NCBI GenBank assembly: GCA_013396915.1
Contig: VWZL01000906.1
Span: forward strand, 629,242-693,241
Source of the DNA: Stercorarius parasiticus
Taxonomy: Eukaryota; Chordata; Aves; Charadriiformes; Stercorariidae
Length of the DNA: 64,000 nucleotides
Reading direction: 5' to 3'
The position numbers and the translations under genes are program-made. Position 1 is the stretch's first letter. Every line of letters starts with the position of its first letter. Under the pieces are notes generated by a model. That model made no database searches and was not told where the DNA came from. It worked only from the letters and a program-made list of their open reading frames with translations. Below, piece by piece: positions 28,601 to 41,800 of this stretch.

Positions 28601-31366
28601 GTGAGAATCAGTAACCTTGGCTCCTGCCCCAGGCTGTAAAGAGAAATGTATACAGATTTTTTGCCTGTATCCCAAGCTGAGATCCCTTCTGTCCTGTCCC
28701 TTTCAGTCTGCACCCTTCCCATCTCTTCTTCATCTCTTATCCCTTGTTCCAGTTTTCAATGTAATTGTTTCCAGTCATCCATAGAGATTTCAACCTCTGT
28801 AAAGTTTCTGGCAAATAATTTTCTAATGCATGAGGCATAGAGAACAATTGAGAGTGCAACAGAGGAATTGATGGTGCAGCATAGCGATTGTATTTTTGGA
28901 CTGCATAGTTTGGAAAGATTTCATACTTTTATGGCTTTGCCATGCATTGCTTATGTAACAAATATCGCATATGTGCTGGTAAAGCCTTTATATCATATTT
29001 TACCAATCCATGATCTCCTTCTGTGCATTGTGGACTGAAATTTTGCTAACACGCTGATTCTTTTTAAGCCCCAACTGAAATAAAAAGTAGCATACAATTT
29101 AAATAATATTCATGAATAATGTAATTCAGATAATATTCATAAATAAAATAATATGAGAATCTGAAAAATTAGATAAAAGTTTATTTTGCTTAACAGTTAT
29201 GCTCACTGTATTGCCTTTTGGTAGCTGTGGCTCCATAAATTCCATCACCCACATTGCCTGGCTCCCAGAATAACAATATTGCAGCTTTCAATGAGGTTGT
29301 TCCAGGGTCAGCCTAATTACTCCTTACCACCCATGCTTCTCTTCTGTAAGGCTTCTCGCACAGGTTTACTGTGCAAATTGTACAATTCTCCACTTTCACC
29401 CAAAGCCCAAGTGGAAACGTGAGAGTCTTTATGCGTAGTTTATCAGCAGACCAAAGCAGTTACACAGCCTGGTCAATGGTCTCCAAATAACAGAATAATT
29501 TCTTCAGCTTTAATTCTCAGTTACTGCTGCTGGCGAAAAAAAAGAGGTCAACAGCTTTAAGGGTCTCTGAAGAAATTAATATCTGGCAAGAATCCAAACT
29601 TCTCCAGCATTAAGATTTGGGTTATAGTACTTGTGAAAAGCAACTAATTTTTAAAGGACCTAGGGACACTGTATCGATGAGTAAACTTAACTATGATGGG
29701 AAAGCAATTAACAGCCCACCCAGTGACATCTACCAATATTAAAATATTCATAAGTTAAATCCAGTTTAATCTTACCCAGGGGCTTTTCCTTATCAGCTTC
29801 CCGTATTTACTCCTTCTCATAGGAGGTTTTTCTAACAGTTACAGATACTACAAAACTGTAATCCCATTGTAGAATTACAAACGCTATAAAAAAGCAACAT
29901 TTTGAAGCACTTTTAATCTTATTCAAAATAAAATTTAAAACCCCCTAAAATTAGTTATTGTTTTTAAAAGGACACATTTTGATCATCAGTAAACCAATCC
30001 CAGCCAAAATGCAGCATACTGACTGAGAACATTTCTACTCAGTGTACTGCCGACGTGGGATCCGGAAAACCTGGCTACCAGAGACTCCCAAAAATGACAA
30101 ACTTAGTTGTACTTAGTGTTACTTTGATGGAAAAATAATCACCCTTTTCAAAGGCCATAGTTAACTAAGTATTAGCTTGGTCTACTATGGAACTGATTAT
30201 CAAGGTGTTAACATTTACCCTTGTCCCTTGGGTCAGTTTCCTGCCAGAAAATCCCATAGTGCTTATATTAAAGAATCTGAGCCTCAGAAAGATTTGCAGT
30301 TCAACCAGGTGCCTACAAGTGTGGATACTTACACTATTGTAATATGCCCAGTCCTTGAGTCCCAAAAAACTTGTGTCTCTATGTAGATATTGCATGTCAG
30401 TGTTGCCTGTGGTGGTCATTATTTGGTATTCCCTATGGCACTTACGGGGAGGAGTACAGTCTCATTGCCCTCTCTACAATGAAGCCTGAGAGCTTTTCTT
30501 TTCCACATCTCTTCTTAACCCAAAGTGAGGAGCTTGATCTTTTTTTGCACATTCTCTGCAATGAAGTAAGAGTTGGAATTTCTGTGCCACCTTCTTTCCA
30601 TGTTACTCTGCCCTAATTTCCATATTCCTGGTGGTCATCTTCTGCCCTTTCTCTTATCTTCCTTCTGTCCTTGTCTCTATATTCCCAGATGTGCCATCCT
30701 AGTAGTGTCTTCCATTCAATTCAGATGGAAAGCTCTGAAGCTTTCCCTGTTAACCACAACTGTTCTAGGAAGAACAACTCCATGCAGTACATTTTTTTCT
30801 GGATAGAAGGATATCCTTAGCTCATACTTCTAGGGAAACTCTTCCATGGTCGAATAATCTCTAACATTCACTTTTTATTGGTGTAGTTTTACTGCAATTT
30901 GCCCAGCAAGAACTAGCAACTAAGAAGGGATATCCTCGCAGAAATGGAGAAGCCTGTGTTGTGTTTATTCTGATGAACATATAAAATAAAATATTACTGG
31001 AAAAAAGTAATATTTTCTTCCTTGCTTTAATGATCTTGCAAAAAATAGGCCTTCTCCAATACAAAATTAAAGTGCAGAAACAAAAATTAATAGGATACAC
31101 TAGTAAAACACCACAGAAACATTCCCCTCTTTAGACAGATAACCATATTATTCTTGGACATTGATCGGTACCTATCTTCTTATACCTGGATAGCTCTCCC
31201 AATGTACAGTCACTTTTTGCACTCAGACCAAGTATTTCTGCAGAGATCTGTTTAGCTGCTGAAGTGATTTCTCCACCTACATCCTGTGTTTGCTACTTGA
31301 GATGTTTCTGATGTTCAGTTCCTGGGTGTACATTTGTTGCTTCATCTGCACAGGATTATTATCCCT

Positions 31367-31412
31367 TGCCTTGCCTTGCCTTTCCTTTCCTTCCTTTCCC
31401 TTCCCTTTTCCT
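31367..31412. repeat. CCTTG/CCTTT pyrimidine microsatellite
   Basis: Repeated ccttg units grade into cctttcc units (ccttgccttgccttgccttt...), ending before cctgctgag. Confidence 0.75.
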
Positions 31413-31969
31413 GCTGAGATTACATCTGTCCTCCTATAAGAACTCAGTAAGACTATGACCCATTATATAGTTTTCACTCACTTTTCTCTTAGAAAATTAC
31501 TCTTTGTTGCAAGAGGAATAACCATTTCCATTCTTATTAGCACTTTTTACCCCTGTTGTTTGTCCTCTTTTTTTTTTTTCCTACATGGGAAACTTAATGG
31601 AAGTTGTCATTACAGTTTTTCTTGAATACTGAGGTTGTTGAGCCTAGTAAGTAATCTTGTGTTATAATGAAATGCTCCTTTGATGCTAAGTATGTATCCT
31701 TTGAATCTGCAAATAGTTTTTTTAAGTTCCTTGATGTTTTAGCTAACTTTTATATAGAAAATATGATTGCAGGGACCAGACGTGATGTATTTGGAGTAAT
31801 GTTAAAAATTGCTAGAGTGAGTCATTTGTAAACTATAGTGTTTTATTAACTTACCTGCAAAATTATGGTAAAACAAACTGCGGTTTTTAATGTGTTATTA
31901 AATTGCAAATTAGCGTGCAACTCTAATTTAAATTATTAAAAACAAAACCAAGGAACATAGATCCCCAAT

Positions 31970-33890
31970 ATTAGTTCACCTGTAAGGAATAATCTTTCCC
32001 ATTTTGTTCGACTAGATCCTTGGGCCAAGTGAAATTAGGAATCTCATGTGGTTTCAGTGGGTTTTTTTTGCATTTTTGTTTCCTGTATTTATTGCAGATT
32101 TCCACTTGGATACCTTATCTTTGATGGCAGCATGCATGCCTGGCCAGAACAGAACACCTTGGGCTCTGTTCCTGCACTTCTCAATACTCAAATGGGCACT
32201 GTAGGTTATACCTAGCATTTCCAACCTCATGTTGTGTGGTGTTATGATAATGTCCTTTGTATAGAAACCCATCATCTGCAGCAACCTCATCTCTGTAGTC
32301 GCAATAAGTTTTACATATGGAAGTGGCTGGGCTTTTTTTCTGCTAGAATAACTCATTCAGATTCTGGTAAGGTTGAGTCATTCCATTATTCTCACTTAAG
32401 TTTGTCAACTTTTGTCTCTAAAATGGAAAATACTTGAGTTCTGTTTACATGAGACCCTTCATCATTGTTTTCATTACCGAGAGGTAGTCTTAAAAGCATG
32501 TACTCCCTAAAAAGCTCCATATGCATATCAGTACCTCTGATGCTGTGAAATGTTCCATGCAGGCACAAAAATGTTTGCATGAAGCACCTTGCAGAATCAG
32601 GGCCTTAGTAAGTTTTCAATACCATGAAATGCTCTGAAATTAGAGGCTTCATTTGCACAGTGGCATCTACAACACCCAAATAGTTTATGGCCTCTTTCTT
32701 TACATACTTAAATATTTGAAACACAATATATTGATAGCTGTACTTTTTTACTGTTTGGATTTTAATCGGTGTTTAAAACCATTTGCCACTTAGTTATCAC
32801 CCAAAATAGTCTCAATTCAGATGAACAATCACTGAATTAGAGTAATTTTTTCAAAACAACCTGTGTGACTTAAGAGTCTAATCTTTGTTTTCAGAAGGAA
32901 TGTAAGTGCTGGGCATCCTTCCATATGCCTAACTTTGAAAGTGGAATTCAGTGTCTGCAGTAACAACTTAGTTTAGTTCCTAAGCTCTTCACTAATCACT
33001 AAATATTTCAGTGTGAATGTTTATTTGAAAGTTCATTTTAATTTTCAAAAAATTCCTCTTGTCAGTCATTCCAGTGCCATTCTGTGCAGTCCCTAATCAG
33101 CTATTCTGAGAGGAGCACTTAATTGTGATTAATGATCAATGAATTTGCTTAGTGATGTTAACATGCCCAATGAATCTCTCTAAGGCCTTCCCGTCTTGGA
33201 GTCTTTCCATTTGTACAGTTGCCTCTGCCTTCCTTGGGTTTGGTCATACTTCTTTGTCATTGAATGTGTCCTGCATAATTAATCTCATTCAGCCTGGCAT
33301 TTGCTCGTATTCAATTCCAGGGTCTTTTCTTTGGCACAATTTGGTTATTGTGCAAACTCCCATTGTGATGTTGATCATTTTTGCTTCAAATCAACAGATC
33401 ATAACCAATTGCTCATTCCATCCAGATCCGCCAAGATCTGCAACATGATGCTGTGGTATATCCCAAGTGCTGAGGCAATCCCCATGGGAAGTTGCATCAA
33501 CTATACAGTTGCTAAAAGGCAAATTAAAAGTGCAGTGTTTCGCACTTTCTGTGTTTGGTCAGACTTGCCAAAACCCTTTAATATATACCCCAAAATAAAA
33601 GTAATTTTGTCACTCAAAGTCCTAAATATGATTGTCTGGATCCTCAGTTGGTGTAAATTAGCATAGCTCCATTGCCTTCAGTGGAGTTATGCTAAGATAC
33701 AACAGTGATGATCTGGGCAGATGCCCTCAGCTGTTCTCTTGGGTTAGCATTCATGTTTGATTGCCTTATTTAAATCTTTTGAAGTTAAAAAACTCCTTGC
33801 ATTGTTTGGTTTCTTAGAACGGCCAATTGCTAACTCGGTTACTTGGTGTCTGTATCTGCACAGTAACATCTGATTTTGTTAAGTTCACCC
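31970..33890 (-). mobile_element. Decayed Ty3/Gypsy pol remnant (RT to integrase)
   Basis: Translating the minus strand in several frames gives, in the correct order, short pieces of Ty3/Gypsy polyprotein. They are DLNKAIKHE (33750-33776) and GFWQV (33562-33576) of reverse transcriptase, GIASALGIYHSIM (33444-33482), a PNPRKAEA...KALERF connection piece at about 33180-33250, and an integrase zinc-binding region within a 100-codon open frame at 32054-32356 (KCRNRAQGVLFWPGM). Downstream pieces are KPHEIPNF (32031-32054) and NGKDY (near 31985-32004). Frameshifts and stops break the frame many times. The catalytic YxDD box is not readable, and the integrase zinc ligands are partly lost (Tyr and Trp where His and Cys are expected). 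No LTRs, gag or protease could be found. It is a dead, old insertion. Confidence 0.8.
33637..33722. repeat. Palindromic element nested in the Ty3/Gypsy remnant
   Basis: The left arm gatcctcagttggtgtaaat plus tagcatagctccattg pairs with the right arm (reverse complement agatcatcactgttgtatct, tagcataactccactg). It sits between two pieces of the reverse transcriptase homology (DLNKAIKHE at 33750-33776 and GFWQV at 33562-33576), so it appears to have inserted into the retroelement. Confidence 0.65.
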
Positions 33891-35723
33891 CTTTATTTTT
33901 ATCTCAGTGCTATTGGGACTTTATGTGGCACACATTTTTTGCAGTACTGTAGTATCTATATCAATGTTTTATATCTCTAAAATATCCCATATACCTCATA
34001 AACACCTCATCATAACCTTCTTTTACAATATTTTTTGTATTCCCAGTAAGTGAAATTGACATTTGCTCATCTGCATGTAAAAACTGCTCTTCTACCCTAA
34101 CACACACAGAATTTCCACTGCTTCAAAGTCTGCTGGTTTCTCTCCTTCTACAGATAACAACATTGTGCTCTTTCAGCATGGGCTCATTTGGTGTACACTG
34201 TGTGAAACAACCTTAGGTTTTGAGGAGTATTTTAACACTGGCCATCATTAATTATTTTTGTATGCTTGACTGTGCTTACACTGCACTCAGCTCCAGCAGT
34301 ATCTGTTTTCTGCTGTAAAAAAGAGGCAGAGGAGGACTACAGTATAAGTACATTACTGTTGTTTTCTATTATTTTTTGGACTGTGGTAAAAAGGAAAAAA
34401 AGACAGACCCTTGAAAAAATTAAATCTAAATAAATTATATTTGAGATGCAGTTCCAGAGTTATACTATTTACATAGTTTCATTAAAACGGTCAGCTGTAA
34501 AGTAATCAATCAGAGTGCTATTTAAAATGCCATCTTCAGGCTTCAGAGTTAACAGTACATGGAGATGAACGGAATCTAGTTTCCAAATTTTCATACTGCA
34601 AATTAATGGGGACATCATTATGAAAGCATATGATCAGCTTAAAAGAGCTATAAATATAATTTATTCAAAAGAGATTAGATACTGGAGCACTTTTCTTCTG
34701 TATTAAGTAGGAAAGGAATCAAATCAGGCAGATGTAGTTTATAAGAAAACCAAGCCATAGTCTTTCTTTTATTTTCTTTCTTTTTTTTTTTTTTTACAGG
34801 TAGAGAACTATTTTTTCCAGGCCAGTGAGTCTGGCACTTTTCTTGAACACATAATCCACACAAAAAGCATGTTAAAGCAGATTTAGTAGGAAATCACAAC
34901 TTACTTTGCCTGTAAAACTATGAGCTTGTGGATTTTTTGTTTGCTTGTATAAACTGATGATAGCTGAAAGAACTAAAATGACCCTCTGTTAAATGCAGTC
35001 TACTGAGTGCTGAATTCAGAGTTTAATAGGTAAACAATATATAATTTACTTTTTGACTATATAATCTGAATCTATAATTCAGCCATGAGTTAGACATACC
35101 AGACAACAGATACAAAAACGAAAAACCATGTTGGTTACTTCTTAAAAATATTTGTTTATTTTTACTTTAAATACCAGGGTATTCTTTAAATGAGTAAATT
35201 CAGTATCTGCCATTTTAACATCTGTGTATTTCACAAATAAGTTTTCATTTAAAAGCTGCAAATGTTGGGTATGCTGGACACTGCAGAGATAAATCGCTGG
35301 TTTTGTTCCCCATTAATAAGAGTTATACACAAATTATGGGGAAAAATAGAAGGGAAATCATAAAAATTGATATGAAAAGAACTGAATAATTGAAGAAAAT
35401 GATAGATTATGGGTTTCTTCTCAAGGCTTCTCCAGGAACCATTGTAGGTGGTGATTTGTTTTCCTCTGATGCACTAATCAAGAAACTTCTGTCAGGAAAG
35501 CGTAAGTATGTTCCATAAGTATAGGTGTAATGGAGGAGGGGCAAGGGCCACCTTCTTGAATAACACCCAATACATGTGTTGTGACTTCAGTGTGAAGAAT
35601 CTGGAAGAATGGAATTATTAAGAAATTTTGTGTTTGTTTGTTTGTTTTAAGCCAGCTAAGTTTTAATCTTCAACACTCCCATTCACAGAAAAAGACCTTC
35701 AATCGTTCTAAGTCTTCCCTGAG

Positions 35724-35790
35724 ACCTGATCCAAAGTCTTCTTAAGTCAATGGAAAACCTGCCACCATCTTTAGCTGTCTTTGGATCTGA
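35724..35790. repeat. Short palindromic (MITE-like) element
   Basis: The ends acctgatccaaagtc and gtctttggatctga are inverted repeats, with a core aagtcaatgga. It is the same general design as the elements at 10036 and 33637. Confidence 0.6.
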
Positions 35791-36721
35791 AATTATGTTC
35801 TGTAACTGTGAAAAGCTTTCCCTGAGCAGCATGTTTTTATAGGAATGAGAACAATATTACAAGACCAAATTCCATGCATAACCATATGCCCAGAATTTGC
35901 ACTCCTTACACTTGACAAAACCGGTTTCAGGTTGATACTGTCATAGGCAGAGTCCTACCATTACTTTTTTTTACCAAAAAAAGGTATTTTTAAGGTATTA
36001 ATTAGTCAAATATTAGCAAGGAAGTTCTGTAACTTTTGTTTGACTTCTATTTAACACAAAAAACCTTTGTAAATTAAAAATAAGTAATATTTAATGCATA
36101 TGAGTGGTAATTGTCTACCAGTTTATATGCAAAACTTGTATCCAGAATACAATGTTTTAACCATAGTTTACCTGATTTTAATTCAGTTTTTACAAATTTT
36201 GGTATTATCTCTACTGAACCCAGGGTAAATGGTACTGATTCACAAATGGGTAATAAGTAAACAGGTCAGGACCACATATCTCCAATTTTTGCAAAAATTC
36301 TTGTGAATGTTGATGTACAACAGGCCAAACGGGTTTTATATCTTCACATAAAGTCTCAATAATAACTTTATTCCATCTTAAAGTTTAAAAGCGGTTATTT
36401 CAAGGTAGTGGGATTGTCTTTAAGGCTAAGAAAAACTTTTTTGTGTGTGCTTATGTCAATGAAAATACTTTCCATTCAAAAGTAAATGTAATGAATAAGA
36501 TATTTAGCCAAAGGATATTTTTTTCTTATAAATTTCCTTCACCGTGAAAAAGGGAAATATGGCAGTTTCTAAAGACACTGCCAATAGATTAAATTCCGTG
36601 CAAGAGATACGGTCCACAGCAATGAGTACTGGGAGGTGGCAACGTATGGGAGACATTTCTGTAAGACGTAGTTTGATAAGTAACCAGTTCCACAGTCTTT
36701 CTTTTGACCTTCCTGAGATGG

Positions 36722-36745
36722 AATTCCAAGATTCATCTTGGAATT
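36722..36745. repeat. Perfect inverted repeat, 11-bp arms
   Basis: aattccaagat and atcttggaatt, separated by tc. A hairpin or dyad-symmetric site in the large intron. Confidence 0.85.
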
Positions 36746-38494
36746 AGTGGTTTTTCTATGGCTGAATGGGCGTTAAGGCTGGAATTCTGCCTACTCCTGG
36801 TTCATGCCAGGAGGTTAATCAGATCCTCTTCTTCTTCCATGTTGTGTATAGTTGAAGATCACAACCTCTGAGCTAATCAAAACAGAGAATTTGCGTTTCA
36901 GCTGTGTTCCTGCCTTGCATATTATTCTCCCAAATCCTCATCAGGGAGCATTTAATTGGCAGGAAGGTTTGTGAGGACAGTGATTTTTAAAAAATATTTT
37001 GTCAGAGTTTGAATACAGGATGTAAAAATTCACTCTGAAAATAGAAAATTATGGTTCTTCTTCGCCAGCCTGGAAAAAGAAAAGTATTCATCAATGTTTA
37101 GATGAGATCTCTATCAATGGTAATGAAGTGAATTAGAAATCAGAGTAAGGAGCATTAAGTAGATGCTCAGGGATATTTGGCTATGAGCACACAAAAACAA
37201 GAACTGGTTTTGGAAAATAAGTGTATTGCTTTAGAAAAACAGAGGGAAACCTTTTTCTTGTAAAAAATCATGTAAGACATGGGGTGTTAGCCTCTCACTC
37301 AAGGCTGATGTTCTAATTTTGCAGTGCCTGAGAGCTCTGAGCCCTAAGGTATAATGGAGCATGAGTGCTTTCTCTCTCTGCCTGCATTCCCGACTGCGAG
37401 CACAGTGTTTCTGGGCGAGCGAGCTGTTTTCTGCGCTGCAGTGTGTAGTTGCACAGTGCCATTGTGCTGCACAGCCATTTATCCCTGTTTGTAACCTCCG
37501 ACCTCTCCAGTGCTCTTCGCAGCTGTTTTGGAAACTATTCCTGCAGCTATTAGACTGCGAAATTAAAGTGGCTCTTTCATCAAATGTTCACGGTGTAAAC
37601 CAAGCTTGCATTGCCCAGTCTTATGGGAGTTGCAGAAGGGAAATTGTAGAAAAGCGTGGGCTTTCTGCCTTTGTTAACTTTAAGGAGAAAGTAAGGAGGG
37701 CCAAAGTAAGAAAAGACACCAGAGCATATCCTGTGACAATAAAAAGCACAATTCATTTTCAAGTGCTCTACTTAATGATAACTTGGATCAGTCTTATGAA
37801 GCTGGAATTATTACTAAAGTGCTGTTCAGTGCAGACTCAGATTACAGCACGAGAAGGAATAGTTTAGTTTGGAACAGTTTTAATGGTCTTATCAGAGCTT
37901 CCTGCCCTCACTGAAGGGATGTCTCCATTGTTCACATAGTGCGCAAACTGCCTCATACAGCCTGACAGGTTAGGGTGAAATGGCACCAATTTCAGGTTAT
38001 TGAATACCGTACTAAAAGCTCCATTGTTTCTTTTACTGCTACCCAGACGGCTGCAGCATCCTTTCAGGAGGGATGGGAAACACTGAAGCAGAGGCAGATG
38101 GATGCCTGGAGTAGATACTGGGAGTATTATCTCCGGCACACAGTCCCTCTCGCTGATCAGGACGTTTGGTGTGATCCACTTTACCTACCTTACTGGGAAT
38201 TTCTGAGCATTCATTAGCTCTGCAAACTGGACTTTAAAGTCATCATTTTCAAACATTGAAAAGAATATATACAAATACAAAGAAATATACAAATCTTTTG
38301 AATATATACAACTATACAAAGAAATTGGCTGATGGTTGGACTTGAACTGTCAAGAAGGGACTGCAGTCAAGAAGAATGATGGGTGCTTGATCTTTCTGGA
38401 AATGAGCCTCTAAGGAAAGGTTGCATCTGTACTGTCCATAGGAGGCCAAACAGTATGGTCTCTGATACAGCTTTTAAGACATGTTACAGAATTA

Positions 38495-38890
38495 TAAGAC
38501 CATGTAGGCAGGGACCTCCAAATGCCCAAACTCCTGCTCAGACCAAGTCCAGTTGGAGCAAGTTGCTCAGGACCTTGTTCAGCCAAGTTTTTAGTATCCC
38601 TAAGGTTAGAGTTCCCACAACTTGTTCCACTGTTTGACCAGCCTGAAGGTAATTTTTTTTTCCTTTATAATGAATTGGACTTTCCCATGCTGAACCTTGT
38701 CCCCATTGCCTCTCTTTCTTCAGCTGTGCAGCTCTGAGAAAACTTTTGCTATGCCTTCACCACACCATACTGTTAGGTATTCGTAGACATCAATAAGATT
38801 GTTTCTTACACTTTTGTTCATAAGAATGAACAAGCCAGCTCTCTCAGCCTCTTATATCAAGTGCTTCAGGCCCATAACCATCCTGCAACA
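38495..38890 (-). mobile_element. Old CR1 LINE fragment
   Basis: The plus strand resembles the complement of a CR1 3' region: gttgctcaggaccttgttca, ttagagttcccacaacttgt, tccactgtttgaccagcct, and agacatcaataagattg...gaatgaacaagccagctctctcagcctct. It is more diverged than the copy at 61851. Borders are approximate. Confidence 0.75.
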
Positions 38891-41800
38891 TCCTGCAGCA
38901 ATGCAAACTTGCAGCTTAGTGTTTGTAATTCTCAGAGCACTGGGAAGAATACTAAAAACATTGTGCCCTCCTAAGCGTTACTTCATTAGGGCTGATTTCT
39001 CTATCCACTGTCCACCATCTGAGACTGCCTCAAGGCAGTAGGATGGAGCACTTGTAGGAGTGGGCATAGCTGTGGTCATGCCCAACCCATCCTCCTTGCA
39101 GATAGGTTCTTGACTGGACTCGCCGTAAGAATTTTTTCCTTCAGTATTAATTAAGTCTTGCTTAAGATTGCAGGCCTGAGGTAAGTTCAAGTAAATGATG
39201 ATGTTATACTTAAAAATCAGTGTAGATGCAGCATGAGTCTCAAGGTAATTGCACCAAAAATTATCACGTGTCTGAGAATTGCTCAAAAATTAGTATAAAC
39301 TCACACAGAAAATCAGTAACAAAGATGGATTTCCCTTAGCTGTACTGTTCATTAGCCTTCTTACTAGACCAGACTGCCTCTCCCAGTCTGATATAATTCA
39401 CACTCAGTATTTTCACATTTCTTCACTTGGGCTTCTGACAAATGTTTTTAGGCCTAGAGGGAAAAAGCTGCTTGTTTTCATGAATTAAAAACTGAAGGAT
39501 TTGACTTTTTTGCTGTTGACTTTTCACCCTCAAAATAGAAAGTAGCATCTCAGCTTTATCTGTCTGGGAAAGTGAAACCCTTGAGAGTTTGCTCCCTTTA
39601 TCCAAATGTTAACCTGTCTCTGTTGTTGGATGGCACGTGTTTTCAGTTAGAAACACATATATTCAGAAGAGATTTAAAAATCCATCCAGCATAGGAACTT
39701 CATGGTACAATAGCACTTCTCAAGGTTGCTAATGGGCACAGTGCAGTGACTGCATATGGAAGAAGACATACCTCTCATCCTTAAGATACAATTAGTCACC
39801 TAAACACATTTTACAGCAAACTTCTACGTTTACTTTATCTTACCTTTCTGAATGTGCACTGAAAGTCATCTTTTTAATTGCTCTTTTGAAACAGGAGAGT
39901 AAGAAACAAGCTATTAATAGTGAAGAAAATTTCAGCCCATTATATTTTCTGTCATTTGGATTATTTTAATGGGTTGTTTTTTTTTTTTTCAAACCTCTGA
40001 GCCCTCATGCTGCCCATGATATATTTCCTAAATAACTCAAAGGTGTTTACAATCCTATCCATTTATGGCTTTGACATAATGGTAGACTGAAAGGGCACTC
40101 ATTAGAGGCAGGACTCCTGCTTCTTTCTTAATCATACAGGGCTAGAAATATTACCACCTATTCTGTAGGCTTACTCTTTCATTCTAATATTTGATATACT
40201 ATTTTGAAAGAGGACATATAAATTGGACTTTCTTCATGCTCTTATTCTTTCCATCCTTCCCACTCAACCTTTCTTTTCCCTCTTATATTTGATCCAACTG
40301 TCTCCGTTGCTGTGATTTTCTGGAGTCCTTCTCTTGATCAAGTATTTGCGCGTGCACGAGTTGAACAGTTCTGTTCAAATGAAAAACAGATAAAAAGAAT
40401 AGCTAATGCTGGGTTGTGCCGTTCTCTTCCCAATGACTTTAGTGGATTGTTAAGGACACAGACTATATGAAAGTTGCTAATTTGTTTCCTCTGCTTTTAG
40501 CAGTCCTAATCTGATAGCACTTCTTAGCATTTCCTGGGGAGGTGCTGACCGTTTTGAGTCTTCCAGATTTGTAGATTTTTAAGTCGTCCTAAACCTCCAG
40601 GGAAATCTCAGTAAGTGACAGATTCAAGGTCATACTGCTGTGCCCACCAGACCCTTTAGTCACTGCTTCACCTGGGAGAAGATACACAAAGGGCAAAAGA
40701 GCAGAGCATGGAAGAAGCAACAACGTAGAGACAACAATTCAAGAATTATGTTACTGATAATTTTATGGTGTTCAAGGCAACCAGCAGGCTACTGACCTAA
40801 CCACAATGTAAATCTCTTATGAGAGAAAAACTTCCCTACTTTGAAGAGTGCATTTTCAAAGTACTCAGCATTTGACCTAGTTTTAATTTAATTTTGTCCT
40901 AAGACTTCTATGTACATCAGAAACAGAAAAGTTAGGCCAGTTGGAAGAGCTTTTGAAGATTCGTTTTAAGGTGAAGAATACAAAAATGCTATACCTGTGC
41001 TTCTGTCTTCAAGTGCTTCTCTTGGACCCATTTGCACATACAGGGAGCAAGAGAAATCAAGTCACTGGCTGTTTTGCAAATCCTGACTGGACCAATCTTG
41101 CTGTACAGTGGCTGTGTGGCAGATAGTCCTGAGAAGTTTAGTGGTTCCCATTTTAATAGACCAACCAGGAATAAGACATTCTTCTTCAGAAACAAATGTA
41201 TCTACCCAAAATTACTGAAAAAAGACCACGTGGTGGTGGTTGTTTTATTCAAGCACAGGCCTGCAGCAAGGCTATTAGGAGACAGAGAACTCGCTTTGCT
41301 CCTAGCTGTCAGGCACACTCTCTTAAGGCTATCTTCTGCAGTTTTCTCCATGCCTCGATCGTTTTATGTTATTCCTTCACTATCAAAATGAAGCTTTTTT
41401 TTCCAAAAGCTGAGGTGTTTGGAAATGCACATTTGAATTTGCATATGTTGGAACTGATTCATCCCTGGTGCCAGGAAGTGCTCTCTGCTGCGGGGGGGGG
41501 ATCTGCAGCTGGCCGGTGCTGCCTCCAAGGCAGGCGATGCTGGCAGGAGAGAAAGCGTGGGCAAGGTGCCCAGGGAGGGAGCTGATTCACAGCTTCCCCC
41601 TGGCAGCTTCTGTGAACGGAGCCCCCCCTGGGTAGTGCACAGAAGCTATTTCACATTAGGCACATACCATGCCTTTGGCAACTGGCATGTTAGGCGGTAT
41701 ATGCTGGTGCTAGATGTGAGAACAGCAGGCAGCACGTCATGGCACTTGCTGCTGGGAAGTCCTGACTGCTAGCAGAACAGGCAGCATGCAGTGGTGCTTA

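Noticed and set aside
28324..28722. Minus-strand open frame of 132 codons
   Set aside because: No family resemblance. It is in intron sequence with nothing else to suggest a gene.
41032..41585. Plus-strand frames of 119 and 129 codons
   Set aside because: They overlap in two frames, run through a G-run, and show no known domain. Treated as chance in a GC-richer patch.
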